From Myxococcales bacterium UBA1203 (GTDB lineage Bacteria; Myxococcota; Myxococcia; Myxococcales; UBA5297), in the NCBI GenBank assembly GCA_002309695.1, contig DBXV01000025.1, forward strand, positions 127,521 through 191,520: DNA of 64,000 bases. The letters are read 5' to 3'. This document shows positions 51,688-59,122 of this stretch, piece after piece. The first letter of the stretch is position 1, and each line of letters starts with the position of its first letter. A model generated the notes under the pieces. That model saw only the letters and a program-made list of their open reading frames with translations. It had not been told where the DNA came from and ran no database searches. Made by a program: the position numbers and the translations under genes.

Positions 51688-53046
51688 TCAGGCGGCAGGC
51701 AGCCGGGGGGCAGAGCGTCCGCGAATCCGAGGGCCATGTGCCCCAGTGAAGCCTTCATAGTTGCGAGTGATCAAATGACCTTCAATCTGCTGCACAGTGT
51801 CCAATGCCACACCGACGACGATGAGAAGGCTCGTCCCGCCGAAATAAAAGGAAACACCGAAGTAATTCATAATAATCGTCGGAAGCACGCAAACCAAGGA
51901 CAAATAAATCGCACCACCGAACGTAATCCGCGTCAAAACCTTGTCGATATAATCAGAAGTCTGCTTCCCCGGACGAACGCCCGGGATGTATCCCCCGTGC
52001 TTCTTTAAGTTATCAGCCACATCGACAGGATTGAAAGTGACCGCCGTATAAAAATAAGCAAAGAAGATAATCAGGGCGACATAAATCGAGTTATAAATCC
52101 AGCCGCCGCGATTCAGGACTTCTGAAACATTCTTCAAAGCAGGAATCCATCCGCCGACCGTCGCAGGAAACATCAAAATAGAGGACGCAAAAATAGGCGG
52201 AATAACTCCCGAAGTGTTAACTTTCAGCGGCAAATGCGTGGACTGACCGCCGTAAATTTTCTTGCCGACAACGCGCTTGGCATATTGAATGGGAATTCGT
52301 CTCTGTCCCCGCTCAAAAAACACAATGAATGCAATCGTAGCAATCATTAAAACGCCAAGGAACAGCATTTTTCCGGGGTTCACTTCTTCATTGCCGCTTC
52401 TCATCTGCATAAAGGTCTGAACAGTCGCATCCGGAAGGCGCGCCACAATACCGGCAAAAATAATCAGGGAGATTCCATTGCCGATGCCGCGCTCCGTGAT
52501 TTGTTCGCCAAGCCACATGATAAAAGCGGTTCCCGCTGTCAGCGTCAGAACCGTGAGAAGGCGAAAGCCCCAGCCTGGCGTGTGGACGACTTCCAGTCCC
52601 GCAGCCATACGCCCCATGGCGGGATCCGTTCCCTTGCCAATGCTTTCCAGATAGAAGGCAATGCTGAATCCCTGAATGACAGACAGCAGAATCGTCCCAT
52701 ACCGCGTATATTGAGTAATTTTGCGGCGGCCCAGCTCGCCTTCCTTCTGCAGCTTTTCAAGGGCAGGAATAACAACCCCCAGCAGCTGCATAATAATGCT
52801 TGAGGAAATATACGGCATAATTCCCAAAGCAAAAATAGACAAATGCTCAAGCGCGCCGCCAGAAAACAAGTTGAACAGCGAAAGAAGACCACCCGCAGAC
52901 TCAAGGTAGCTCTTCATCGCCACACGATCTACGCCGGGCGTTGTAACAAAAATCCCTAAACGGTAGATAGCGAGTAAGGCGAGCGAAAACAGCAGACGCT
53001 TCCGAAGCTCGGCAATGCGAAATATATTTGCGATGCGATTGAGCAA
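51688..53046 (-). CDS. secY: Protein translocase channel SecY
   Basis: SecY forms the inner-membrane Sec channel with SecE and SecG. The product has ten TM helices and family blocks: LRKRLLFSLALLAIYRLG, a plug-region PYISSSIIMQLLGV, RRKITQYTRYGT, GEQITERGIGNGISLIIFAGIV, FFERGQRRIPIQYAKRVVGKK, LPLKVNTSGVIPPIFASS and GGYIPGVRPGKQT. I choose the TTG at 53046 (452 residues), whose GGAGG lies five bases upstream and which gives the universal LLNRIANIFRI N-terminus. An ATG at 53082 would add 12 residues. A hairpin lies between rplO and this gene. Confidence 0.95.
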   Translation of the reverse strand: MLNRIANIFRIAELRKRLLFSLALLAIYRLGIFVTTPGVDRVAMKSYLESAGGLLSLFNLFSGGALEHLSIFALGIMPYISSSIIMQLLGVVIPALEKLQKEGELGRRKITQYTRYGTILLSVIQGFSIAFYLESIGKGTDPAMGRMAAGLEVVHTPGWGFRLLTVLTLTAGTAFIMWLGEQITERGIGNGISLIIFAGIVARLPDATVQTFMQMRSGNEEVNPGKMLFLGVLMIATIAFIVFFERGQRRIPIQYAKRVVGKKIYGGQSTHLPLKVNTSGVIPPIFASSILMFPATVGGWIPALKNVSEVLNRGGWIYNSIYVALIIFFAYFYTAVTFNPVDVADNLKKHGGYIPGVRPGKQTSDYIDKVLTRITFGGAIYLSLVCVLPTIIMNYFGVSFYFGGTSLLIVVGVALDTVQQIEGHLITRNYEGFTGAHGPRIRGRSAPRLPAA

Positions 53047-53149
53047 AGAGACCTCCGACGCCCGAATATCCCGAAACCCCATTCAGAATTGCACCTGAAA
53101 TGTTTTCGAGAGGGCAATGTCTCACAAAACTACATACGGCAAAAAGATA

Positions 53150-53186
53150 CGATCACATCTGACTGAATACAGGCATGATGTGATCG
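53150..53186 (-). terminator. Hairpin (attenuator-like) between rplO and secY
   Basis: Perfect 10-bp stem, 53150-53159 with 53177-53186 and a 17-base loop, followed on the minus strand by TATCTTTTTG. It may lower read-through from the ribosomal genes into secY. Confidence 0.65.
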
Positions 53187-53228
53187 CATCCCAAATATCG
53201 CCTGTGGGCAGGTTTTATCTTCAAAACC

Positions 53229-53759
53229 TCAGGAATTTTTAGCTGATTTTGCTTTGGCATTTTTGCGGAAGCGGAATCCCTCACCGCGCTTCGGCAAATT
53301 CAGCTTCTTATCCTCGATCAGCGTTACCGTACCGCCCGCCTTCTCAATGGCAACCCGAGCACTTTCGCTGACGCGATGGGCAGAAATCTTCAGGGCCTTG
53401 GACAACTGACCATTCCCTAAAATTTTAATTCCGCCCTTCAGGTCCTTCACAATGCCGTGGTTGACCAAGGCCTCGGGATCGACGCTGTCGCCCGCATCAA
53501 AGCAATGGTCGAGCATGCTCAGATTGACCTCGGCAAAGTCGCGGCGGAACGGATTGAAAAAGCCAAACTTCGGGAAGCGGCGCTGCATAGGCATCTGACC
53601 GCCTTCAAAGCCCTCGAAGTGCATATTGCCCGTACGAGCCTTTTGGCCTTTTCCGCCGCGCCCTGCCGTCTTGCCCCAGCCGGAACCCTGGCCGCGGCCA
53701 ACCCGCTTCTTGGAATGGCGTGAATTTTTGGGCGCCTTCAAATCTGAAAGAGAATACAT
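53229..53759 (-). CDS. rplO: 50S ribosomal protein L15
   Basis: The 176-residue product starts MYSLSDLKAPKNSRHSKKRVGRGQGSG and has GKTAGRGGKGQKART, FEGGQMPMQRRFPKFGF and the C-terminal ALKISAHRVSESARVAIEKAGG. The family is about 145 residues; the extra 30 are a basic C-terminal tail. It follows rpmD by 42 bases. Confidence 0.96.
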   Translation of the reverse strand: MYSLSDLKAPKNSRHSKKRVGRGQGSGWGKTAGRGGKGQKARTGNMHFEGFEGGQMPMQRRFPKFGFFNPFRRDFAEVNLSMLDHCFDAGDSVDPEALVNHGIVKDLKGGIKILGNGQLSKALKISAHRVSESARVAIEKAGGTVTLIEDKKLNLPKRGEGFRFRKNAKAKSAKNS

Positions 53760-53801
53760 CTTCGTTCTCCAAAAAATCTTGAGCGATTAAACAAGATTGA
53801 A

Positions 53802-54002
53802 TCAGGACTTGGCAGAAATATCTTCCACCTTTTCCCACTCAACCATGTGCTGGAGCTTTCGGCACATACCAATGGTGGCCGGTGTATCCGGGAGGATGCG
53901 CTCCTGATTCATCCGATAGAGGCCGAGGCCCTTCAGAATAGCCAGCTGATCATGTGAACGACCTGCGCGGCTACGAACGAGTTTCACCTTAATGGCTGAC
54001 AT
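53802..54002 (-). CDS. rpmD: 50S ribosomal protein L30
   Basis: A 66-residue single-domain protein: IKVKLVRSRAGRSHDQLAILKGLGL and the RILPDTPATIGMCRKLQHMVEWE core. The length is close to the short bacterial form (about 60). It lies between rpsE and rplO as usual. Confidence 0.95.
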   Translation of the reverse strand: MSAIKVKLVRSRAGRSHDQLAILKGLGLYRMNQERILPDTPATIGMCRKLQHMVEWEKVEDISAKS

Positions 54003-54041
54003 CTTTTGACTCCTTGGCGTGAGCGGCTATTCAGAATCAAA

Positions 54042-54527
54042 TTACAATTCCTGAACATCCCGACCACGGATTGCCGCAACGGCCTCGCGGCTCTTGAGCG
54101 ACTTCAGACCGGCGACAACGGCCTTAACAACATTGTGCGGATTTCGGCTTCCCTGGCATTTGGTCAATATGTCACGAATGCCAGCGGCTTCAATGACGGC
54201 ACGAACGGGGCCGCCGGCAATAACGCCAGTTCCTTCGAAAGCGGGCTTCAGCAGGACGCGTCCCGAGCCAAAATGTCCCAAGACCTCATGCGGAATGGTG
54301 CTGCCGTCCAGAGGAACAGAAAAAATGTTCTTCTTCGCCTGTTCCCCACCCTTGCGGATAGCCTCGGGAACCTCATTGGCTTTTCCAAGCCCGATTCCCA
54401 CATGGCCCGCACCATCACCAACGACAACGAGCGCCGAGAAGGAAAAACGCCGGCCGCCTTTGACAACTTTCGCCACACGATTGATGTGAACGACGCGGTC
54501 CGTAAGTTCCAAATCACTTGAATTCAT
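54042..54527 (-). CDS. rpsE: 30S ribosomal protein S5
   Basis: S5 helps translational fidelity and the mRNA entry helicase. The 161-residue product has DRVVHINRVAKVVKGGRRFSFSALVVVGDG, the double-stranded-RNA-like fold, GHVGIGLGKANEVPEAI, and GTGVIAGGPVRAVIEAAGIRDILTK. The ATG at 54527 with GGAG six bases upstream is the family start. Confidence 0.96.
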   Translation of the reverse strand: MNSSDLELTDRVVHINRVAKVVKGGRRFSFSALVVVGDGAGHVGIGLGKANEVPEAIRKGGEQAKKNIFSVPLDGSTIPHEVLGHFGSGRVLLKPAFEGTGVIAGGPVRAVIEAAGIRDILTKCQGSRNPHNVVKAVVAGLKSLKSREAVAAIRGRDVQEL

Positions 54528-54604
54528 TGATTTCTCCAAAACCATTCTCCTTGTCTGAAACGTCTCTGAACTGAGATGAAACAGACCTTTTCAAGGGCTG
54601 GAAC

Positions 54605-54973
54605 TTAAAAGTCCAGGCCGGCCTTGCGCGCAGCCTCGGCGACGGCCGAAACCCGTCCGTGATACGGATACCCGTTTCGATCAAACACAACTGTCGTAAT
54701 GTTTTTCTCGGCACAACGCTGCGCCAACAAGGCACCAACTTTTCCAGCAATCTCGGTTTTGTTGGTCTTCGCGTCCTTCAGTGACTCCCGAAGCGCCTTG
54801 TCCAAATCACTCGCGCAGGCCAGCGTCTCGCCCGAAAAATCATCAACGACCTGTGCATAGGTGTGCTTCAAACTTTTATACACCGTCAGACGCGGACGAT
54901 CAGGAGAACCAAAAACCTTTTTACGAATGCGCGCCTTGCGCTTCATCCAACTGTCTGTTGACTTTGTCGACAT
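54605..54973 (-). CDS. rplR: 50S ribosomal protein L18
   Basis: L18 binds 5S rRNA. The 122-residue product has RKARIRKKVFGSPDRPRLTVYKSLKHTYAQVVDD and the C-terminal FDRNGYPYHGRVSAVAEAARKAGLDF, both typical. It lies between rplF and rpsE. Confidence 0.96.
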   Translation of the reverse strand: MSTKSTDSWMKRKARIRKKVFGSPDRPRLTVYKSLKHTYAQVVDDFSGETLACASDLDKALRESLKDAKTNKTEIAGKVGALLAQRCAEKNITTVVFDRNGYPYHGRVSAVAEAARKAGLDF

Positions 54974-55043
54974 GACTTTGTGACTCCTTCGAGTGCTTGT
55001 CTGGAGAAAAACACTCGATGAGAAAATAAATCAAAAGGCTGAA

Positions 55044-55583
55044 TCAGGCAGCGCCCTGCTTGCCGACCTTGCGGCGAGGCTGCTCATCGGCATACTTGAC
55101 GCCCTTCCCCTTATAAGGCTCTGTCTTCTTAAAGCTGCGAATTGTCGCCGCGGTCTGTCCCACAAGCGCTTTATCCGCACCTTTAATGATAATTTTTGTC
55201 TGTTTATCAACAGAGCAATGAATTCCCTCGGGGATGGGAAAATCAATCTGATGCGAAAAACCAAGATTCAGCACCAAATTTTTTCCACTGACCTCAGCGC
55301 GATAACCGACGCCATTGATTTCAAGAACCTCTTCAAAGCCAGCCGTTACGCCTTTGATGGCATTGGCAATCAATGTGCGGGTTAAACCATGAAGCGAACG
55401 TGCTGCAATGGAATCATCAGGGCGAGAGACACACACGTGATTGTCCTTCACTGTAACGCCCATGAGATTTCTAAATGGCACAGTCAACTTTCCATTCGGA
55501 CCTTCGACATGAACTTCCGAATCGCCGACAGTAACCTTCACCTTTTCAGGAATCAGGATCGGCAGCTTGCCAATTCGAGACAT
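55044..55583 (-). CDS. rplF: 50S ribosomal protein L6
   Basis: The 179-residue product starts MSRIGKLPILIPEKVKV and has two L6 repeats, LTRTLIANAIKGVTAGFEEVLEINGVGYRA and the C-terminal RSFKKTEPYKGKGVKYADEQPRRKVGK, which binds near the GTPase-associated centre. The length is normal. Confidence 0.97.
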   Translation of the reverse strand: MSRIGKLPILIPEKVKVTVGDSEVHVEGPNGKLTVPFRNLMGVTVKDNHVCVSRPDDSIAARSLHGLTRTLIANAIKGVTAGFEEVLEINGVGYRAEVSGKNLVLNLGFSHQIDFPIPEGIHCSVDKQTKIIIKGADKALVGQTAATIRSFKKTEPYKGKGVKYADEQPRRKVGKQGAA

Positions 55584-55672
55584 CTTTGACCTCTTTGGAT
55601 ATCTTGTGTCCCTTCAGACACACATCGCATCCCGAATACTGCACAAAACAAATCCGGTGCGAAATTAAACAA

Positions 55673-56074
55673 CTAATAAACGGTACAGAGAAGCTCCCCA
55701 CCAAGATTTTGCTTACGGCATTCACGATCAACGAGAATACCCTTGGAGGTTGAAAGAATCGCGACTCCCATGCCATTCAAAACGCGGGGAATCTCGGCAG
55801 AAGGAACGTACTTGCGAAGTCCCGGACGGCTGACGCGGCGAATTTCAGTAATTGCCGGAGCACGAGAAACATCATACTTGAGGACAATCACCAGCTCACC
55901 GCTTTTCTTTTCCTCACGGCGAACGATGACATCCTTAACGAAACCCTCTTCCTTTAGAACATTAGCAATACTTTCCTTAATGTTCGACCCGGGAACAACA
56001 ACCTTCTCATGGCCCGCGCGAGAGGCATTCCGAATTCTGGTAAACATATCCCCTATGGGGTCAGTCATCGACAT
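55673..56074 (-). CDS. rpsH: 30S ribosomal protein S8
   Basis: S8 binds helix 21 of 16S rRNA and, in many bacteria, represses the spc operon at rplE. The 133-residue product has DPIGDMFTRIRNASRAGHEKVVVPGS, RVSRPGLRKYV and VLNGMGVAILSTSKGILVDRECRKQNLGGELLC. SD AGAGGA lies nine bases before the first ATG. Confidence 0.97.
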   Translation of the reverse strand: MSMTDPIGDMFTRIRNASRAGHEKVVVPGSNIKESIANVLKEEGFVKDVIVRREEKKSGELVIVLKYDVSRAPAITEIRRVSRPGLRKYVPSAEIPRVLNGMGVAILSTSKGILVDRECRKQNLGGELLCTVY

Positions 56075-56151
56075 GATCTATCTTCCTCTTTTAGAAAATG
56101 AGAAGCAGGCCAGACTATACCCGGCTGCCTCACAAATATCCCCTTGCTGGC

Positions 56152-56337
56152 TTACCAAGAAGACTTAATTGCTCCGGTAATTTCTCCGCTCAAGGCTCGC
56201 TCCCGAAAACAGATGCGGCACATCTGAAATTTCCGAAGATAGGCATGGGGACGACCACACAGGGGGCACCGATTATATTTACGCACACTGAATTTCGGTT
56301 TGCGCTTCGCCTGTGCTATTTTTGAAAGCTTAGCCAT
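56152..56337 (-). CDS. rpsN: 30S ribosomal protein S14, zinc (type Z) form
   Basis: A 61-residue short S14: MAKLSKIAQAKRKPKFSVRKYNRCPLCGRPH with a second pair MCRICF, giving Cys-x2-Cys-x12-Cys-x2-Cys for zinc. The start at 56337 is the usual one; an ATG at 56367 adds ten unrelated residues. Confidence 0.96.
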   Translation of the reverse strand: MAKLSKIAQAKRKPKFSVRKYNRCPLCGRPHAYLRKFQMCRICFRERALSGEITGAIKSSW

Positions 56338-56421
56338 TTCATCTTCTCTCTGGCATAAAAACGCCACTTTAATGCCGAAAAATCGGCATGACCTGTAAAC
56401 CCTCTTGCCTCCCGCAAAAAA

Positions 56422-57081
56422 TCAGCTCCGGAAAGGCATTCCAATAGCACGAAGCAACGCACGGCCCTGTTCATCATTTTTGGCCGAGGTTACGATGCTG
56501 ATATTCAATCCCTTAATCTTCTCAATCTCATCATAATTGATTTCAGGGAAAATAATCTGCTCACGGATTCCCAGTGTATAGTTTCCCCGCCCATCAAATG
56601 CCCGAGGAGAAACACCCTTGAAGTCACGAACCCGAGGCAGAGCAACACTAATCAGACGGTCAAGAAATTCCCACGCACGGTCATGGCGCAAAGTGACCAT
56701 AGCACCGATCTGCTGTCCTTCGCGCAGCTTAAAATTAGAAATAGCTTTTCGTGCACGGGTCACGACAGGCTTTTGCCCGGTAATCGCAGCAAGCTGAAGG
56801 ATGGAGGCATCCAGCAGTTTAGGATTGGCAATCGCCTCTCCCAATCCCATGTTGACCACAACTTTGACAACCCTGGGAATCTCCATGGGATTGGTAACGC
56901 CCATTTCCTTCATAAGGGCAGGAAGAATCTCTTTCTGATAGCGAACGCGAAGGCGAGCCGGGCCTGCCTTCTGATCAGGATTGCCATCCGGGGCCAATTC
57001 ATAGCCAAACTCACCCTTTTTTGCTTTTTTTCCTTCGCCCTTGCCCTGCGTCTTCGCATTGGCTTTTTTTATGTCTGCCAT
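56422..57081 (-). CDS. rplE: 50S ribosomal protein L5 with basic N-terminal extension
   Basis: L5 binds 5S rRNA and contacts P-site tRNA. The core is normal (EIPRVVKVVVNMGLGEA, GQKPVVTRARKAISNFKLREGQ, FKGVSPRAFDGRGNYTLGIREQIIFPEI). About 40 extra N-terminal residues, rich in Lys, Gly and Ala, make 219 instead of about 180. The ATG at 57081 with CAGGAG seven bases upstream is preferred over an in-frame TTG at 57087. Confidence 0.95.
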   Translation of the reverse strand: MADIKKANAKTQGKGEGKKAKKGEFGYELAPDGNPDQKAGPARLRVRYQKEILPALMKEMGVTNPMEIPRVVKVVVNMGLGEAIANPKLLDASILQLAAITGQKPVVTRARKAISNFKLREGQQIGAMVTLRHDRAWEFLDRLISVALPRVRDFKGVSPRAFDGRGNYTLGIREQIIFPEINYDEIEKIKGLNISIVTSAKNDEQGRALLRAIGMPFRS

Positions 57082-57174
57082 TTTCAAACTCCTGCTTCGG
57101 AGAGCCCTCTGCCCGCCGATCAGTCAAATCCTTACAAAAAAAACAACCCTTTTACATCCAACCACTCATTTTAT

Positions 57175-57531
57175 TTAATCAATGAGCTCTTTACATTTTT
57201 TGCAAATCCGAGCGTTCTTGATGCCCTTATCACCGCCGGCATCAACCGCTCTTGCGCCGATTCGCGTCGGCTGATTGCAGTGCGGACAAACAAGCTGAAC
57301 ATTTGCCAATGAAATTGTTCCAACCTTTTCAATCCGTCCGCCTGCCTGATTCTGCTGGCTGCGCCCGGCCTTCAAATGCTTCGTTACAATACGCAGCCCT
57401 TCAACACGCACCCGTCCATCATCCTTAAGGACTTCCAGCACTTTTCCACGAGGCTTTGAACCGGTTCCACGCTTCTGAGCAGCCTCTTTGCCCTTCATCA
57501 ACTGAACCGTGTCGCCCTTCTTGATTTGCAT
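57175..57531 (-). CDS. rplX: 50S ribosomal protein L24 with zinc-ribbon-like C-terminus
   Basis: The 118-residue product has an N-terminal KOW motif (MQIKKGDTVQLMKGKEAAQKRGTG...RGKVLEVLKDDGRVRVEGL), GGRIEKVGTISLANVQLVCPHC, and a C-terminal CKKC pair, together a four-Cys site. The ATG at 57531 is preferred to an in-frame GTG at 57540 from its SD spacing. Confidence 0.95.
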   Translation of the reverse strand: MQIKKGDTVQLMKGKEAAQKRGTGSKPRGKVLEVLKDDGRVRVEGLRIVTKHLKAGRSQQNQAGGRIEKVGTISLANVQLVCPHCNQPTRIGARAVDAGGDKGIKNARICKKCKELID

Positions 57532-57577
57532 GACTTCCACCTTAGGGGGACCTTCCCCCTCATTAAAACCACATAAA

Positions 57578-57946
57578 TCACAGAACCTCAGGCGCCAAAG
57601 AAATAATCTTCATAAATTTCTTAGCACGCAATTCACGCGCGACAGGGCCAAAAATACGGGTTCCGATAGGCTCGTGATCCTTATTCACCAAAACAGCCGC
57701 ATTTCCATCAAAGCGAATATAGCTGCCGTCAGGACGAGCTATTTCTTTGGAAGTACGGACAATAACTGCACGCGCCACATCTCCCTTTTTCACTTTGGCA
57801 TTAGGGATAGCTTCTTTCACGGCAACCACAACGACATCGCCTATGGAAGCATACTTCCGCCTAGAGCCGCCCAGAACTTTAATACAGGCAACTTTTTTGG
57901 CGCCCGAGTTATCGGCCACATCCATCTCTGTGGACATCTGAATCAT
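57578..57946 (-). CDS. rplN: 50S ribosomal protein L14
   Basis: A 122-residue product, the exact family length: MIQMSTEMDVADNSGAKKVACIKVLGGS, KKGDVARAVIVRT, GSYIRFDGNAAVLVNKDHEPIGTRIFGPVARELR. It lies at the subunit interface in the ribosome. Confidence 0.97.
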   Translation of the reverse strand: MIQMSTEMDVADNSGAKKVACIKVLGGSRRKYASIGDVVVVAVKEAIPNAKVKKGDVARAVIVRTSKEIARPDGSYIRFDGNAAVLVNKDHEPIGTRIFGPVARELRAKKFMKIISLAPEVL

Positions 57947-58049
57947 GACAACCTCATCCCTCTGCTAAAAATCGAGCCGCTGATTGCTCATACAACAAAA
58001 GCAATCACCTTCACTCGACACAATCCTAACTAAACCTCTCAAAAACTTA

Positions 58050-58343
58050 TCAGAGTGCCCGACGGACAACTTCCGCAACTTTCCAGCGCTTGTCTTTGGA
58101 CAAAGGACGCGTCTCAACAATACGAACAACATCGCCCTTCTGGATTGTCGGGTTTTTAGGATCATGCCCTTCCACATGCGCTTTATACTTCACAGCCCTA
58201 AGAACATATTTTCCATATTTGGGGTGAAGCATATGACGCTGAACACGAACCACCACCGTCTTCTGCATCTTGTTGCTTGTGACAATTCCTGTTCGAGTTT
58301 TGGCGCGGCCACGAACCGACTCTTTCACACTTTCTTCACTCAT
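58050..58343 (-). CDS. rpsQ: 30S ribosomal protein S17
   Basis: A 97-residue OB-fold protein: GRAKTRTGIVTSNKMQKTVVVRVQRHMLHPKYGKYV and GDVVRIVETRPLSKDKRWKVAEVV. It is about 10 residues longer than usual at the N-terminus. It follows rpmC by 83 bases. Confidence 0.96.
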   Translation of the reverse strand: MSEESVKESVRGRAKTRTGIVTSNKMQKTVVVRVQRHMLHPKYGKYVLRAVKYKAHVEGHDPKNPTIQKGDVVRIVETRPLSKDKRWKVAEVVRRAL

Positions 58344-58426
58344 CTCGTTCTCCGACTCACTCCGCGATTTATCGCGTCTTAAGAGAGTCCCGCCGAAAAG
58401 TTACATCAAAATTATTTTATTACTTC

Positions 58427-58627
58427 TTATTCCTTTGATGTCTCTTTTTCAGTCAAAACGGTTAAAATCCGCGCCAATTCACGGCGTTTTTTGGAAAGAT
58501 CTGCCGTGGACTCTAAGGCGCCGGTGTGATGCTTAATACGCTGACGAAAAATCGCCTCACGATTTTCACTGACAAGACGTCCCAGCTCCTCAACACTCAA
58601 AGAGCGCAATTCTTTTGCTGCTGCCAT
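58427..58627 (-). CDS. rpmC: 50S ribosomal protein L29
   Basis: A 66-residue two-helix protein with ELRSLSVEELGRLVSENREAIFRQRIKHHTGALE and KKRRELARILTVL. Its ATG shares one base with the rplP stop codon (TAATG), so translation is coupled. Confidence 0.95.
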   Translation of the reverse strand: MAAAKELRSLSVEELGRLVSENREAIFRQRIKHHTGALESTADLSKKRRELARILTVLTEKETSKE

Positions 58628-59046
58628 TAGAGAGTCTCCTCTTCACGCTTTACGATGCGCGTCTCGAACGGCAACTTAAACTGCGCCAGCCGCAGAGCCT
58701 CCACCGCAAGAGTCGGATCAACGCCCTGCATCTCGAAAAGGATGCGCCCGGGCTTAACGACCGCTACATAGTACTCAACACCGCCTTTACCCTTACCCAT
58801 ACGGGTTTCAGCCGGCTTTTTGGTAATGGGCTTATCAGGAAAAACGCGAATCCACATTTTCCCGCCACGCTTAACATGCCGCGTCAATGCAATACGCCCC
58901 GCTTCAATTTGACGGGACGTCACCCAAGCAGGCTCAAGGGCCATCAGCCCAATATCGCCGAAATTCAATTTGTTGCCACGAGTGGCAACGCCTCTCATTC
59001 GGCCTTTCATCATCTTCCTGTACTTCGTTCGTGCTGGCTGCATCAT
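58627..59046 (-). CDS. rplP: 50S ribosomal protein L16
   Basis: L16 organises the A-site side of the peptidyl-transferase centre. The 139-residue product has MQPARTKYRKMMKGRMRGVATRGN, GRIALTRHVKRGGKMWIRVFPDKPIT, RMGKGKGGVEYYVAVVKPGRILFEM and ALRLAQFKLPFETRIV. It has its own strong promoter in the 76-base gap after rpsC, about 20 bases before the start. Confidence 0.97.
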   Translation of the reverse strand: MMQPARTKYRKMMKGRMRGVATRGNKLNFGDIGLMALEPAWVTSRQIEAGRIALTRHVKRGGKMWIRVFPDKPITKKPAETRMGKGKGGVEYYVAVVKPGRILFEMQGVDPTLAVEALRLAQFKLPFETRIVKREEETL

Positions 59047-59073
59047 AATGCAAATCTCCCAAAAGAGGCGCGC

Positions 59074-59102
59074 CCTCTAGTCACTTTTTCAAGCGATGTC
59101 AA
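59074..59102 (-). promoter_or_regulatory. Internal ribosomal-operon promoter before rplP
   Basis: Minus strand: -35 TTGACA (59097-59102), 17-base spacer, -10 TAGAGG (59074-59079), GCGCGCC, then TCTTTTGG. From the -10 to the discriminator it is identical to the tRNA-Pro promoter. Confidence 0.87.
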
Positions 59103-59122
59103 CGCTGAACATAAGATTTTTT

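Noticed and set aside
53150..53186. CRP-type operator (GATCACATC/GATGTGATC)
   Set aside because: The half-sites are oriented opposite to TGTGA-N6-TCACA with a 17-base gap; the T-rich stretch after the stem fits a terminator better.
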